From assembly GCA_016220045.1 (NCBI GenBank), contig JACRIP010000025.1, positions 1-12,479 of the forward strand: a stretch of DNA of 12,479 nucleotides. The letters run 5' to 3'. Within the stretch, counting starts at the first letter, position 1; each line of letters opens with the position of its first letter. Made by a program: the position numbers and the translations under genes. Source of the DNA: Planctomycetota bacterium (GTDB taxonomy: Bacteria; Planctomycetota; MHYJ01; WSZJ01; JACPWG01). A model generated the notes under the pieces. It ran no database searches, was not told the DNA's origin, and saw only the letters and a list, made by a program, of their open reading frames with translations. Below are positions 12,449 through 12,479 of this stretch, in pieces.

Positions 12449-12479
12449 CCGTGGCCCGGCGCCTACGCCCGGGCCACGG
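12449..12479 (+). terminator. terminator hairpin after the M23 peptidase gene (cut by window end)
   Basis: CCGTGGCCCGG (12449-12459) and CCGGGCCACGG (12469-12479) form a perfect 11-bp stem with a 9-nt loop, 55 nt after the stop. Any T-tract would lie beyond the window, so a dispersed palindrome cannot be excluded. Confidence 0.55.

Overview
The window is GC-rich bacterial DNA with hairpin-forming dispersed repeats between and even inside genes. It looks like part of a large-genome, Sec-using bacterium, perhaps Planctomycetota or a neighbouring or deltaproteobacterial-grade lineage. No rRNA or marker gene is present, so the placement is a guess. Three clear sigma70-type promoters (TTGAC[A/G], exactly 17 nt, TATNNT) and several strong Shine-Dalgarno (SD) sites allow most starts to be fixed.

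Layout. (1) At 1-2849 a divergent pair shares a short intergenic region with back-to-back promoters. Leftward is a partial gene joining a LacI-type HTH to a PilZ (c-di-GMP-type) domain. Rightward is a long Ala/Pro/Glu/Lys-rich protein whose N- and C-terminal globular domains are copies of each other. A one-base deletion near 2310, located by comparison with internal repeats, splits this second gene into two frames. (2) At 2850-3988 there is repeat-rich spacer, a small GIY-YIG nuclease gene and a 111-bp MITE-like element. (3) At 3989-5728 lies a polytopic membrane protein with GT-C-like features and an in-frame hairpin repeat. (4) At 5904-8389 a leftward three-gene cluster of lower GC (DUF6883, DUF4926, OLD-family ATPase/TOPRIM nuclease) sits behind one good promoter. 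It resembles a defence or toxin-antitoxin-like island. (5) At 8390-9001 is an intergenic stretch holding a 30-bp direct repeat around a 20-bp inverted repeat. (6) At 9002-11630 a rightward run carries a fatty-acyl-CoA-reductase-like SDR, a SelW-like selenoprotein read through an in-frame UGA with a SECIS-like hairpin, and a Janus/Ocnus (phosphohistidine phosphatase-like) protein. (7) At 11906-12394 is a secreted M23 (LytM) endopeptidase followed by a terminator hairpin.

The most valuable calls are the selenoprotein, which ordinary gene calling truncates to a GTG-started fragment, the LacI-HTH/PilZ fusion, the duplicated-domain linker protein with its frameshift, and the DUF6883/DUF4926/OLD island. 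All functional statements rest on reading motifs by eye. No database search was run.
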